NCBI GenBank assembly: GCA_030550695.1
Contig: JAUQOX010000088.1
Span: 1-10,947 of the forward strand
From: Gemmatimonadota bacterium
GTDB lineage: Bacteria > Gemmatimonadota > Gemmatimonadetes > Longimicrobiales > Gaopeijiaceae
Direction: 5' to 3'
Length of the DNA stretch: 10,947 bases
The notes beneath the pieces are model-generated. The model was not told the origin of the DNA, made no database searches, and saw only the letters and a program-made list of their open reading frames with translations. This document shows, one piece after another, positions 1-7,079 of the stretch. Every line of letters starts with the position of its first letter. Positions within the stretch are counted from its first letter, which is position 1. The position numbers and the translations under genes were made by a program.

Positions 1-1
1 T

Positions 2-109
2 TCTCTCAGCATGGGCGACGCCGGATTCGCCGTCGTCACGGTCTTTGCCGACGCCGAGAGGTATCGCCTTGAGGATGTCGCGAAGGGGCGGGACATCCTC
101 TTCGGATAG
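2..109 (+). CDS. C-terminal end of an unidentified protein (partial, cut by window start)
   Basis: An open frame enters from the left edge and stops at a TAG at 107-109, giving 35 residues that end in GRDILFG. About three quarters of its third codon positions are G or C, as in the real genes of this window, so I take it as coding. I do not recognise the family. It contains an Ala/Val-rich stretch (GFAVVTVFADAER) followed by a charged segment. The same frame stays coding-like for another 55 codons after the TAG (see the next entry), so this may not be the natural end of the protein. It converges on the minus-strand GH109-like gene. Confidence 0.5.
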   Translation, partial: SLSMGDAGFAVVTVFADAERYRLEDVAKGRDILFG

Positions 110-277
110 TTCCCCCCGCTGATCTTACAGGGGGCATCGGTTGGCCAGGGCTTCAAGAAGGTCCACCTCCTCCAGGAAGCCGGTCAGTGGAAGCTGCGCT
201 TCTATGAAAACCTCGCCGGCACGGAGGCCGAAGAGCTTCCCCCGCCCCGCCCTCGGATTGCGAAAAGGAAAGGGTGA
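110..277 (+). pseudogene. In-frame continuation beyond a TAG stop: possible broken or read-through 3' end
   Basis: Directly after the TAG at 107-109 the same frame runs 55 sense codons to a TGA at 275-277. It has strong G/C third-position bias and a protein-like composition, including GQGFKKVHLLQEAGQWKLRF and a Pro/Lys/Arg-rich tail ending RIAKRKG. It contains no ATG, GTG or TTG codon, so it is unlikely to be an independent gene. The simplest reading is one gene interrupted by a nonsense mutation or a base error. Stop-codon read-through or amber recoding is possible but nothing else here supports it. The alternative is chance openness in GC-rich DNA. Confidence 0.4.
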
Positions 278-307
278 CTCGGGACCGGAGCAGCGCGAGA
301 GGAGCCT

Positions 308-1696
308 TCACGCCCCAAAGAGGGTCCAGGCCGGCCAGGTCTTCCAGCGCCCCCGGGTGAAGTCGGGGAACTCCACGGGGGCGCTGCTGTGGGCCACCGA
401 CCACTCGGAAAGGGGAGTGACGGCGCTCAGGGCCGCGGCGTCATAGACGTTCATGTCCGTCGGAAGGCCTTCCCGAAGACAGTGGACAAGCCGGTAGTCT
501 TCCAGGTAGTCCATCCCTCCGTGCCCGGCACCGGCGCTCCGTTCGGCAAGCTGTTGCCATAACGGGTGTTCGTACTCGGCCAGCCAATCCCGGGCGTCGT
601 CCCACTGATGGGGTCGGGCGCTCTTCCCCTCGATGTAGACCCGGTCGGGGTAGCCCATGAAGATCCCCCGGGTGCCCTGGACCAGGTTGATGCGGGAGTA
701 GGGGCGGGGGAGGTTGGTGTCGTGGGTGACCAGGATAGTCCGGCCCAAGGCCGTTTGGATCAGGGAGAGGTTCACGTCACCCAGGGCGTACCGTTCCCGA
801 CGCTTGGGGTGTTCCGGGGGGTAGTGCTCCTCTGCCCACAGCTGAAGTCCCCGGGACGGACTGCTCATGGAAACCAGCAGGGCGAACCGGTCTCCCCGGT
901 TGATGTCCATGCAGTTGGCCACGGGGCCGAGGCCATGGGTAGGGTAGAGGTTGCCGTTACGCTGCATGGAGTGGGCCCTGCGCCAAAGCCCCTCGTCCCG
1001 GTCCTCGAACTTGATGGCCCTCAGGTCGTGGAGGTATCCCCCCTCGCCGTGAAGGATTTCCCCCAAGAGTCCGGCTTTCACAAGCCTCAGGCACAGCAGC
1101 TCCATGCGTCCGTAGTTGCAGTTTTCCATCATCACGCAGTGCTTCCGGTGCCGCTCGGCCGCTTCCACCAGGGCCCAGCAATCCTCCAGCGTGTAAGCTG
1201 CCGGCACCTCCGTGGCGGCATGTTTGCCGTTTGCCATGGCCGCCAAGCACTGGGGGACGTGCCACTCCCAGGGGGTGGAAATGAAGACCAGATCCAGGTC
1301 TTCTTCGGCGCAAAGGCGTTCGTAATCCCTCTCCCCCCGGGTATAGAGGGTGGGGCGGGGAAAGCCCGCCTCCTCCACGAGCCGGGCGCTGCGTTCCGCC
1401 TTTTCCGGCACGATGTCGCACACGGCCGTGATCTGGCACCCTTCGATGCGGAGGAAGTTTCGCACGTGGGAGGTCCCCTGGAGCCCCACCCCCACCATTC
1501 CGATCCGCACCCAGGGGATGGGAGGAGCGGTGAGGGGCAGCTCGGGTCCCGGCCCGAGGTCAGGGCGATTGGACAAAAGGGTAGGGGTGGCTTCCCTCTG
1601 TTGGGAGAAGCACCCCCCCACGGTCGCCAGGCCCAGGCCGGCCACCCCCGTCTTCAGGAAATCCCGTCGGTCGAGTGCGTTGTGGGCGTCCTTCAT
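308..1696 (-). CDS. GH109-like (Gfo/Idh/MocA fold) NAD-dependent glycosidase or oxidoreductase, Tat-exported putative lipoprotein
   Basis: This 462-residue protein starts at the ATG at 1696, with GGAGG (1705-1709) 8 bases upstream. A 16-residue upstream extension is possible but would place the export signal internally. The N-terminus carries a twin-arginine motif (RRDFLK, R10-R11), a hydrophobic stretch and VGGC (C29), a plausible lipobox, so it is probably exported folded and anchored. Residues 64-180 form a Rossmann NAD(P) domain (GMVGVGLQG at 66-74). EVPAA at 163-167 replaces the EKP of ordinary Gfo/Idh enzymes. MMENCNYG (189-196), GYLHDLR (220-226) and LYPTHGLGP (250-258) match my recollection of family GH109, whose founding members are alpha-N-acetylgalactosaminidases using tightly bound NAD in a redox-elimination mechanism. 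The true substrate is unproven. It is the last gene of the minus-strand operon, 25 bases after the response regulator, and converges with the left-edge gene. Confidence 0.82.
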   Translation of the reverse strand: MKDAHNALDRRDFLKTGVAGLGLATVGGCFSQQREATPTLLSNRPDLGPGPELPLTAPPIPWVRIGMVGVGLQGTSHVRNFLRIEGCQITAVCDIVPEKAERSARLVEEAGFPRPTLYTRGERDYERLCAEEDLDLVFISTPWEWHVPQCLAAMANGKHAATEVPAAYTLEDCWALVEAAERHRKHCVMMENCNYGRMELLCLRLVKAGLLGEILHGEGGYLHDLRAIKFEDRDEGLWRRAHSMQRNGNLYPTHGLGPVANCMDINRGDRFALLVSMSSPSRGLQLWAEEHYPPEHPKRRERYALGDVNLSLIQTALGRTILVTHDTNLPRPYSRINLVQGTRGIFMGYPDRVYIEGKSARPHQWDDARDWLAEYEHPLWQQLAERSAGAGHGGMDYLEDYRLVHCLREGLPTDMNVYDAAALSAVTPLSEWSVAHSSAPVEFPDFTRGRWKTWPAWTLFGA

Positions 1697-1704
1697 GGCA
1701 ACAT

Positions 1705-1709
1705 CCTCC
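1705..1709 (-). promoter_or_regulatory. Ribosome binding site deciding the GH109-like start
   Basis: The minus strand reads GGAGG 8 bases before the ATG at 1696. It supports this start over the in-frame upstream extension to 1744, and puts the twin-arginine motif at residues 10-11, where a Tat signal belongs. Confidence 0.7.
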
Positions 1710-1721
1710 CCAGAAAAGGCC

Positions 1722-2375
1722 TTAGCCCACCCCCTCCACGGCAAGGATCATCTGGACGAGTTCCTGAACCGACCGGGCTCCCATCTTCTCCATGACACGA
1801 GCCCGGTGGATCTCCACCGTCCTTTGGCTGATCCCCAGTTCCCGGGCGATGGATTTGTTCATCTTGCCCTGTACCACCAGAGCCATCACCTCGGCCTCCC
1901 GGGGGGTCAGCTGACGAATTCTCTCCAGGATTTCGGCCTTGCGTCGCCGCTCGGCGCGGAGAGCGGCGTCCTGCGCCAGGGCTTGATGGATCTTGTCCAG
2001 GAGCTTTTGGTCCTGGAAGGGTTTCTGGATGAAATCCACCGCCCCTCCCTTCACGGCTTCCACGGCCGAGGGGACATCGCCGTGGGCGGTGACAAAGATG
2101 ATGGGGGTGACCGAGCCCAATTCCCGCAGGCGGGCCTGGAGCTCCAGCCCGCTCATACCGGGCATTCGGAGATCGAGAATGATGCAGGCGTGGGCTTCGG
2201 GGTCGAAGGCTTCCAGGAACTCGTCGGCGGAAGAGAAGCCCCGAGATGCCAGACCTACCGAGCGGAGGAGCAGTCGGATGGCATCGAGAACCCCTGTGTC
2301 GTCGTCCACGACATAGACCAGAGGCGGGTTTACGGGCCCGTGGGTGGGCCGGGACGGGTTGGTGTGAGGGTTCAT
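1722..2375 (-). CDS. FixJ-type response regulator (REC plus LuxR/GerE helix-turn-helix)
   Basis: This 217-residue DNA-binding response regulator should be phosphorylated by the kinase encoded just before it. The receiver domain spans about residues 18-135: acidic pocket D24-D25-D26, phosphoacceptor D68 (LDLRMPGMSG), T96 (VTAHGD) and K118 (QKPF). A linker of about 20 residues leads to a GerE/LuxR-type helix-turn-helix at about 155-210 (LTPREAEVMALV, SQRTVEIHR). The layout and motifs fit the FixJ/TodT/TtrR group of transcription activators. Its ATG overlaps the kinase TGA by four bases (ATGA, 2372-2375), implying translational coupling, and only a weak GGACGG-like ribosome site precedes it. A longer reading from 2477 would lie inside the kinase gene and is rejected. 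Targets are unknown; the divergent gap and its own operon are natural candidates. Confidence 0.9.
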   Translation of the reverse strand: MNPHTNPSRPTHGPVNPPLVYVVDDDTGVLDAIRLLLRSVGLASRGFSSADEFLEAFDPEAHACIILDLRMPGMSGLELQARLRELGSVTPIIFVTAHGDVPSAVEAVKGGAVDFIQKPFQDQKLLDKIHQALAQDAALRAERRRKAEILERIRQLTPREAEVMALVVQGKMNKSIARELGISQRTVEIHRARVMEKMGARSVQELVQMILAVEGVG

Positions 2376-3892
2376 GGGCCGTCCAGAACGGGTAGGATGA
2401 GACGAAAGGTCATGCCAGCACCGGGATTTCGGGAAAACAGGATGCGTCCTCCGTGGGCGGAAGCAATGGACTTGCAAATGGAAAGACCCATCCCCATCCC
2501 CCCCTTCTTGGTGGTGAAGAACGGCTGGAAGAGCCTAGCATCCAGACCTTCGGGCAGACCGCATCCGTTGTCTGTAACGCTGATCTGGATCTCCTTGGCC
2601 CCGGCCAAGCCGGTCCGGACCGTGACCTCTCCATCCTTTCGGGCCGTTTCTTCCACGGCATCGATGGCGTTCCTGATGAGATTCAACACCACCTGTTGGA
2701 TCTGGACCCCGTCGGCCAGGACCGGCGGAAGATCGGGCTGAAACTCGAAGTGCAAGCGGACGTTATGGAGACGGGCGTCCACCACCGCCAAGGGCTGGAT
2801 GTCCCGAACCAGTGCGTTCACATCGCACTCCGTCCACCGGGCATCCCGCCTCCGCACCATGTCCTTCAGGCGGTGCACGATTGCGCCGGCGCGAAGGGCC
2901 TCGTCGTTGATGCGTGCCAAGATCTCCAGGATGTCGTCCTGCCCGGCCTGTCCCCCTTCCACCATCCGGCGGCAAGCCTGCGCATAGGCCGCGATCGCCG
3001 TCAAGGGCTGGTTCACCTCGTGGGCGATGCTGGAGGCCATTTCTCCCAGGGTGCTCACGCGGGTCAGATGGGTGAGTCTGGCCCTCATCTCCTCTTCCTT
3101 TTCCTGGAGCAGCTGCCGTCCCTTCACCCGTTCGGCCGTTCTGCCCAACCGCTGGGCCACCGCGGTGAGGAGCCTTTCTTCGTCTTCGGGACGAAACCTG
3201 GGTGTGTCGGGCATCGAAACGGACCCGAGGACGCCGACCTCGATTTCCCCTGCCGGTTCTCCTTGGAGGAAGATGGCAGCCCGCCTCGCCTGGGGGCACG
3301 AGGCGAAATTGGAAGTCTGGTAGCTCCTGCCGTCGAGGGTGATCCGGACGCACACCTCCCCAGAGCGGCTCCAGGTATGGGCCAGGATGGAGACCGTCTC
3401 CTTGAGGATCTCGTCCAAATCCCCCGCATGCCGTTCCACGGCTCGGGAAATTTCGAAGAGACAGTCGAGTTCCCGTACCCTGGCCTCGAGCTCCTTGGTG
3501 GTCCTTCGCAAATCTCGAGCCGTACGGTGCCATTCGGTGACGTCCAGGAGGGTCATAAGAAAGCCTCGGAGTTCCCCCTCGTCCGACCGCAGGGGCACCA
3601 GACGGCACGAAAGGACCCAAAAGTCCCCCCCCTCCGAAGGGAGGCGAAGCTCCAGTCGCAAGGGGCTGTCTCCCCGGCTACATTCGAGCAGGTGGCGGCT
3701 GGCGGCGCGGCGGGATTCGGGATCCAAGACCTCCAGCCACCCTGAGCCGAGGGCTTTTTGGGGGGGGAGCCTCAACAGGAGGGCGGCTCGGGTGTTCAGG
3801 GCCAGGCAATGCCCTTCGGTGTCGATCTGGAGTATCCCGACCGGGAGGTGTTCCGCAACCGAACTGGCTTTCTCCCAATCCCTGTAGAGCAA
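2372..3892 (-). CDS. Cytoplasmic PAS-GAF sensor histidine kinase, partner of the FixJ-type regulator
   Basis: This 506-residue soluble sensor kinase has no membrane segment. Order: PAS domain at about 8-120 (EHLPVGILQIDTEGH; exit near LDVTEW), a coiled coil at about 122-145, a GAF-like domain at about 145-255, a second coiled coil at about 256-275, then the HisKA helix with H291 in IAHEVNQPLTAI. The HATPase domain has the N box NLIRNAID (N408), G1 DNGCG (441-445), the F box QPFFTTKKGG and G2 GMGMGL (465-470). The HEVNQP and FFTTKKGGMGMGL motifs are typical of the FixL/TodS/TtrS class that pairs with FixJ-type regulators. I see no clear haem-ligand motif, so the signal is unknown. The start is TTG at 3892 because an in-frame TAG lies just upstream and AGAGG sits about 6 bases before it. 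The TGA overlaps the regulator start. Confidence 0.9.
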   Translation of the reverse strand: MLYRDWEKASSVAEHLPVGILQIDTEGHCLALNTRAALLLRLPPQKALGSGWLEVLDPESRRAASRHLLECSRGDSPLRLELRLPSEGGDFWVLSCRLVPLRSDEGELRGFLMTLLDVTEWHRTARDLRRTTKELEARVRELDCLFEISRAVERHAGDLDEILKETVSILAHTWSRSGEVCVRITLDGRSYQTSNFASCPQARRAAIFLQGEPAGEIEVGVLGSVSMPDTPRFRPEDEERLLTAVAQRLGRTAERVKGRQLLQEKEEEMRARLTHLTRVSTLGEMASSIAHEVNQPLTAIAAYAQACRRMVEGGQAGQDDILEILARINDEALRAGAIVHRLKDMVRRRDARWTECDVNALVRDIQPLAVVDARLHNVRLHFEFQPDLPPVLADGVQIQQVVLNLIRNAIDAVEETARKDGEVTVRTGLAGAKEIQISVTDNGCGLPEGLDARLFQPFFTTKKGGMGMGLSICKSIASAHGGRILFSRNPGAGMTFRLILPVLDGP

Positions 3893-4255
3893 AGCGGACC
3901 TCTAGGGTGAGGGTAAGCCGGACAGGGGGATCCCCCCCAAAATGAGGGAGAAGGGGGGAGCTGACCAGGGCTTGCGGGTCTCCGGGGGTGGGGCTCTCCC
4001 GCGACGCTCTGGGCCGGGGGGTAAGGGTTTCCCACGATTCCACCACCGGCCCCTCCGTCCTCAAGTTGATGACGGAGTTGGCGGCCCCCCCCCTTGGCCC
4101 TTGCCCGGGCTACGGGGTGGCGGCTGTCGGTCGCTTCCGGGAGGAGGCGGCCCCTTACCCCCGGCGGGATGAGGCGGTGGAAAACCCACCGGGAAAAAGC
4201 GAACGGATGCAAGGGACCACAACCTTCGGGAGAACCTCCACAGGAGATCCGGCCG
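3893..4255. promoter_or_regulatory. Divergent intergenic region between the kinase and permease operons
   Basis: This 363-base gap separates two divergent operons, so it should hold both promoters. I see no convincing sigma-70 -35/-10 pair and no sigma-54 GG-N10-GC element; the DNA is very GC-rich throughout. It contains a palindrome GGGGGATCCCCC (3925-3936) and short inverted repeats at 4049-4082 (CTCCGT/ACGGAG) and 4175-4191 (CGGTGG/CCACCG). A potential hairpin around the permease ribosome site is listed separately. Open frames cross the gap on both strands but lack start signals and look like chance. Confidence 0.6.
3925..3936. promoter_or_regulatory. Perfect 12-base palindrome, possible operator
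   Basis: GGGGGATCCCCC lies 33-44 bases upstream of the kinase TTG start, in the divergent gap. Its position suits a dimeric regulator or a promoter-proximal element, but G/C runs are common here and no factor is known to bind it. Confidence 0.25.
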
Positions 4256-4268
4256 ATGACCGAGGTTC
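4232..4268 (+). promoter_or_regulatory. Potential hairpin enclosing the permease ribosome site and start codon
   Basis: GAACCTC (4232-4238) and GAGGTTC (4262-4268) are perfect reverse complements. The 23-base loop between them contains the Shine-Dalgarno AGGAG (4242-4246) and the ATG (4256-4258), so folding could limit translation initiation of the permease. A competing CTCC/GGAG mini-stem would occlude the Shine-Dalgarno directly. A 7-base stem with a large loop may also be coincidence. Confidence 0.3.
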
Positions 4269-6103
4269 GGGGAGAAAAACCCAAAGGCTACGACAAGTAC
4301 GTGAACTACAAGACGCTGGCCATTGCCTTGGGACTGTTCGGATTGATCCTGATCGCTCCCGTCCCGGCCAGCATGAGGGACGTGGCGGTGGAGTATGCAG
4401 TGGGGGAAAACGCCGTCTTGGAGATGCTCTCCCAGGAACTCTTCGGGGCACCCTTGGCGGAAGTGGAACAGTGGCAGGCCCTGACCGCCCGGATCCTGGA
4501 AAAGAACATGCGGAGGGGAGTCTTTTCCCGGGAGGCGGTAGAGGCCCAGGGCCAGCGGCAGGTGGAACGGATGGGTCTGTCGGTGAATCCTGCCCATTTT
4601 GCCCGGTTCAAGGAATGGATCGGCTCCGTATCCGACGACGCCTTCCGGGACCTCATGGGCCGGGCTCACCGCCTCAGACACCAGGAGCTCTCCTACGAGG
4701 GGCTGAGTGAAGCGGCCCAAGCCCGGGCCGATCGATCGGCGTGGCACATCAAGGTGGCGGTGGCCTTGGCCGCTTTCGTCGTGGTGTGTTTCATCACCGA
4801 GGCCATGCCCCTCCCCGGGGTAGCTTTTTCCATCGGAATCATCCTGGTGTTCACCGGCGTGGTATCCAGGGAAGAAGTAGCCCAGCTCTTCTGGTCGGAC
4901 GCCTGCTGGTTCATCATGGGGAGCCTCATGTTCGCCGTGGCGTTCGTGAAAACCGGCGTGGACAAGCGGATCTGTCTCCTCTTGTTCCGGAAGCTGGCCA
5001 AGCCACGGGTCATCTGGATCACGGGCATCCTGGTTCTGGTCATTGCGCCTTTGGCGGGTTTCATTTCCGACCACGCCCTGGCCGCCATGTTCCTTCCCAT
5101 TGCCATCGCCCTCTACAACAACAGCCTCTCCGACTCCATCCGGCAGGACCCGGAACTGGCGAAGATGCTGGTGATCGCCATCGCGATGGCTTGTAACATC
5201 GGGGGGTTCGGATCCCCCTCCGGTGGGGCCCGCAACGTCATCATGATCACCTACCTGGAGGACATGTTCGGGCTCACCATCGGCTACGGGGAATGGATCA
5301 TCTACGGCATGCCCTTCGTGATCCTCATGATTCCGGTGGTCTGGGGGTTCCTGAACTGGCGGTTCAAACCCCGCATCCGGGACCTTACTCCGGCTTTGGA
5401 CACCCTGAAGCGGGATATTGCCCGCATGGGGCCATGGAACCGCCAGCAGATCCTTGCTGTGACGATCTTCCTGGTGATGCTGCTGGGGTGGATCACGGAG
5501 AGCAACCTTCTGCTCCGCCTGACCGGCATCCGTTTGGGGATCGGCGTCCTGGCGGTGGCGGGGGCGGTGGCCTACTTGTTGTTCGGGATCGTGAACTGGA
5601 GGGACTATCAAACCAAGGTGGACTGGGGTGTGGTCTGGCTCTATGCCGGGGCCATCATCTTCGGTCGCATCCTGGACCAGACGGGGGCCGCCTATTGGAT
5701 GGCCAGGTCGGTGGTGGAAGGGATGACCTCGGTGGGCCTGAGCGGCGGTCAGGCCCTGTTGGCTGTGGCCAGCCTGGTCACGGGCGGGATCACGAATCTC
5801 ATGGCCGACGGGCCGGCTGCTGCCGCCGTGGGACCCATTACCCTCAACATGGCGGGAATCGAGGGACAAGGAACGACCCTCGTCCCCTTCATGGCCCTCA
5901 TTACGGCGGCCTCTTCTTCCATGGCTTACCTGCTCATCATCGGAACGCCCCCCAATGCCATCGTATATGCCAGCGGGTTCCTGGAGCCGAAGGACTTCCT
6001 GAGGATCGGAATCCCCTGCTTCATCTTCGCTTTTCTGGTTCTGATGCTGATGGCCGCTGTCTACTGGCCACTCTTGGGCTTCCAAGGCCTACCGGGCTAT
6101 TGA
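4256..6103 (+). CDS. DASS/SLC13-like divalent anion symporter with atypical hairpin motifs
   Basis: This 615-residue integral membrane protein starts at ATG 4256, with AGGAG at 4242-4246; an upstream reading from 4094 lacks such a site. One membrane helix lies at about 20-38, followed by a charged soluble segment of about 125 residues (39-163). The permease body (about 164-604) has around ten further hydrophobic segments. The fold shows two inverted halves, each with a re-entrant hairpin: GFISDHALAAMFLPI (269-282) and NLMADGPAAAAVGPI (514-528). Downstream motifs are SPSGGARN (320-327) and IGTPPNAIVYASG (562-574), the latter typical of the family. Characterised members import sulfate or di/tricarboxylates with sodium; the substrate here is unknown. 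In both halves the usual Ser-Asn-Thr triplet is replaced (S271-D272-H273 and A517-D518-G519). It opens an operon with signalling genes, with a 25-base gap to the next. Confidence 0.85.
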   Translation: MTEVRGEKPKGYDKYVNYKTLAIALGLFGLILIAPVPASMRDVAVEYAVGENAVLEMLSQELFGAPLAEVEQWQALTARILEKNMRRGVFSREAVEAQGQRQVERMGLSVNPAHFARFKEWIGSVSDDAFRDLMGRAHRLRHQELSYEGLSEAAQARADRSAWHIKVAVALAAFVVVCFITEAMPLPGVAFSIGIILVFTGVVSREEVAQLFWSDACWFIMGSLMFAVAFVKTGVDKRICLLLFRKLAKPRVIWITGILVLVIAPLAGFISDHALAAMFLPIAIALYNNSLSDSIRQDPELAKMLVIAIAMACNIGGFGSPSGGARNVIMITYLEDMFGLTIGYGEWIIYGMPFVILMIPVVWGFLNWRFKPRIRDLTPALDTLKRDIARMGPWNRQQILAVTIFLVMLLGWITESNLLLRLTGIRLGIGVLAVAGAVAYLLFGIVNWRDYQTKVDWGVVWLYAGAIIFGRILDQTGAAYWMARSVVEGMTSVGLSGGQALLAVASLVTGGITNLMADGPAAAAVGPITLNMAGIEGQGTTLVPFMALITAASSSMAYLLIIGTPPNAIVYASGFLEPKDFLRIGIPCFIFAFLVLMLMAAVYWPLLGFQGLPGY

Positions 6104-6128
6104 GGGATCGAGGAGGAGGGTGCCGAAA

Positions 6129-7043
6129 ATGGCCGATGAAATGCAGACCATCCGACTCCTTTTGGTGGACGACGAGTCCGATTTTCGTGACGCGGCCGGG
6201 CAGGCGCTGCGGCGGCAGGGTTTCCTGGTGTGCGAGGCAGGGAGCGGAGAGCAAGCCCTCGAACTTCTACCCGTAGAGCACCCGGACCTGGTGATCCTGG
6301 ATCTCAAGATGGGGGGCATGGACGGGATTGCCGCCCTCCAGGAGATCCGCAAGCGGGATCCCGACCTTCCGGTCATGATCCTCACGGGTCACGGGCGGTA
6401 TGAGCACGCTCTGGCCGGGATTCAGCTGGGGGTGGTGGACTTCGTGCAAAAACCGGTGGATATGGAGGATCTCGGCCGCAGGATTCGAGCCCTGGTCCGA
6501 GGGGGGAAGCGGAAGCTCCGGGAAAAGACCATCGCCGAACTTATGGTCCCGGAACACCGGTACCGCAGGATTGCCCTGGAGTCCACCGTGCGGGACGCCG
6601 TGCTGGCCCTCCAGGAGGTCCAGCGCCAGCCGCCCCCTCCCGACGACCCGGACAAGGGAAGGAGAACCCTCCTGGTTTTCGACGCCAGGGGTGATTTCAA
6701 GGGTCTCATCCGGGCTGAGGACATTGTCCGTCTCCTGGTCCCCTCGTTCCTCCGCGAATCCCCTTACTCTTCCTATTTCACGGGGATGTTCTTGGCCCAG
6801 GCGAAAGTTGTGGGGGGCATCCCCCTTCGGGAAATCCTCCGGACTCCGCCGACCCTGGACGTGGAAGCTCCCCTCATGGAGGCGGCTTATTGGTTGGTCT
6901 CCAGACACCTGACCCATCTGCCCATCACCCAGGGAGGGAGGCTGGTGGGAATCCTCCGTCCCGAGGATCTCTATGCCGAGATCGCCCTGCTGAGCGAGCC
7001 GGCTCCTCTAGGTTCAACAACCGACGGGGGAGGGAGAACTTGA
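6129..7043 (+). CDS. REC-CBS-CBS response regulator-like protein
   Basis: This 304-residue cytoplasmic protein has a receiver domain at about 8-122 with acidic pocket D14-D15, phosphoacceptor D58 (LDLKMGGMDG; the usual Pro after Met is Gly), T86 (LTGHG) and K108 (QKPVD). It is followed by a CBS pair (Bateman module) instead of a DNA-binding domain. CBS1 lies at about 134-205 with a Pro-rich loop (QPPPPDDPDKGRR) inserted, and CBS2 at about 226-290 (HLTHLPITQGG, LVGILRPEDLY). CBS pairs generally bind adenosine nucleotides and often regulate channels and transporters, so an output by protein contact is plausible but inferred. ATG 6129 is chosen because GGAGG (6115-6119) lies 9 bases upstream. 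A GTG at 6120 would be only a base or so from it. The gene sits 25 bases after the permease and 36 before the kinase. Confidence 0.88.
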   Translation: MADEMQTIRLLLVDDESDFRDAAGQALRRQGFLVCEAGSGEQALELLPVEHPDLVILDLKMGGMDGIAALQEIRKRDPDLPVMILTGHGRYEHALAGIQLGVVDFVQKPVDMEDLGRRIRALVRGGKRKLREKTIAELMVPEHRYRRIALESTVRDAVLALQEVQRQPPPPDDPDKGRRTLLVFDARGDFKGLIRAEDIVRLLVPSFLRESPYSSYFTGMFLAQAKVVGGIPLREILRTPPTLDVEAPLMEAAYWLVSRHLTHLPITQGGRLVGILRPEDLYAEIALLSEPAPLGSTTDGGGRT

Positions 7044-7079
7044 CGGGGGCGCGCCCGCAATGGGGAAGGAGCCGGTGAC

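Noticed and set aside
566..1795. A 409-codon plus-strand frame opposite the GH109-like gene
   Set aside because: It is a low-complexity Gly/Pro/Val/His-rich shadow of a recognised gene, with no ribosome site or domain.
1350..3745. Two overlapping long plus-strand frames (1350-2741 and 2453-3745) opposite the kinase and regulator
   Set aside because: They are antisense to two proteins with complete REC, HTH, HisKA and HATPase motifs, and show no family features of their own.
4094..4255. A 54-residue N-terminal extension of the first permease
   Set aside because: There is no good ribosome site at 4094, the residues are Arg/Pro/Gly-rich, and the ATG at 4256 has AGGAG well placed upstream.
3893..4255. 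A sigma-54 or strong sigma-70 promoter in the divergent gap
   Set aside because: I found no GG-N10-GC element with TGGCAC/TTGC flanks and no TTGACA/TATAAT-like pair at proper spacing on either strand. The best partial matches (near 4066 and 4093) fail on spacing or sequence.
4061..6085. A 674-codon open frame on the minus strand across the whole first permease
   Set aside because: It mirrors the codon bias of the plus-strand gene. Its translation is rich in His, Gln, Asp, Gly and Pro with no domain or membrane pattern, while the plus strand encodes a clear permease.
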